Shown here piece by piece: positions 5,401 through 5,508 of a DNA stretch of 5,508 bases. The position numbers and the translations under genes were made by a program. The stretch's first letter is position 1; each line of letters starts with the position of its first letter. The notes below the pieces were generated by a model. It saw only the letters and a list, made by a program, of their open reading frames with translations, ran no database searches and was not told the origin of the DNA. This DNA comes from Methanocellaceae archaeon UBA148 (GTDB lineage: Archaea; Halobacteriota; UBA148): contig DAHG01000006.1 in the NCBI GenBank assembly GCA_002495885.1, forward strand, positions 1 through 5,508, in the 5' to 3' direction.

Positions 5401-5508
5401 CGAAGAAAAGAATAAATAGCATAAATATCATCATGATCGGAATAATCTGCAATTGTTTTCGCCGACTCAATTTTGACCCCTCTATTTAAGGAAACGCCAA
5501 TTCGTTTT
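5401..5508. other. AT-rich intergenic tail with weak promoter-like motifs, no gene seen
   Basis: No coding region is supportable after the terminator. A purine-rich GAAAAG next to AATAAATAG (around 5404-5419), and CTATTTAAG (5482-5490), both look loosely like BRE/TATA elements and could belong to a gene beyond the window edge. An 18-codon ATG frame at 5433-5489 has no ribosome-binding site and no recognisable product. Nothing here resembles a tRNA, an inverted-repeat end or a CRISPR repeat. Confidence 0.3.

Noticed and set aside
5433..5489. 18-codon ATG frame in the 3' flank
   Set aside because: It has no ribosome-binding site, no recognisable motif, and a length expected by chance.

Overview
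The window holds one complete five-gene ABC importer operon on the + strand, of the peptide/nickel (Opp/Dpp/Nik) class, with short flanks. The order is the standard one: solute-binding protein (61-1647), two inner-membrane permeases (1703-2713 and 2727-3596) and two ATPases (3628-4563 and 4556-5311). The genes are tightly packed. Gaps are 55, 13 and 31 bases, and the last two genes overlap by 8 bases. No other gene is supportable on either strand.

The host looks archaeal and probably methanogen-like, but this is inference. The first gene has no Shine-Dalgarno sequence, with an in-frame stop just upstream and a TATA-like element at the right distance, as expected for leaderless or near-leaderless archaeal transcripts. 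Coding regions favour ATA for Ile and AGA/AGG for Arg. The operon ends in an oligo-T tract without a GC hairpin. The binding protein has a type I-like signal peptide with no lipobox. A bacterial host is not excluded.

Working model: the secreted binding protein captures a solute outside the cell and delivers it to the heterodimeric permease, and the two unlike ATPases drive import. The first ATPase carries a C-terminal four-cysteine motif of the OppD/DppD type. The second is short and lacks that domain. The substrate (oligopeptide, nickel or nickel chelate, or another small molecule) cannot be decided from sequence alone.

The protein content is ordinary. The most interesting signals are at the gene junctions. 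A 9-bp perfect hairpin starts at the base after the binding-protein stop codon. Part of it (1653-1661) is also complementary to the Shine-Dalgarno region of the first permease gene (1686-1694), so two mutually exclusive RNA folds are possible. In addition, two gaps (1644-1706 and 3596-3628) are exactly tiled by mini-ORFs whose start overlaps the upstream stop and whose stop overlaps the downstream start. The second of these has the best Shine-Dalgarno match I noticed in the operon. I found no evidence of a wholly new system, mobile element, CRISPR array or RNA gene.
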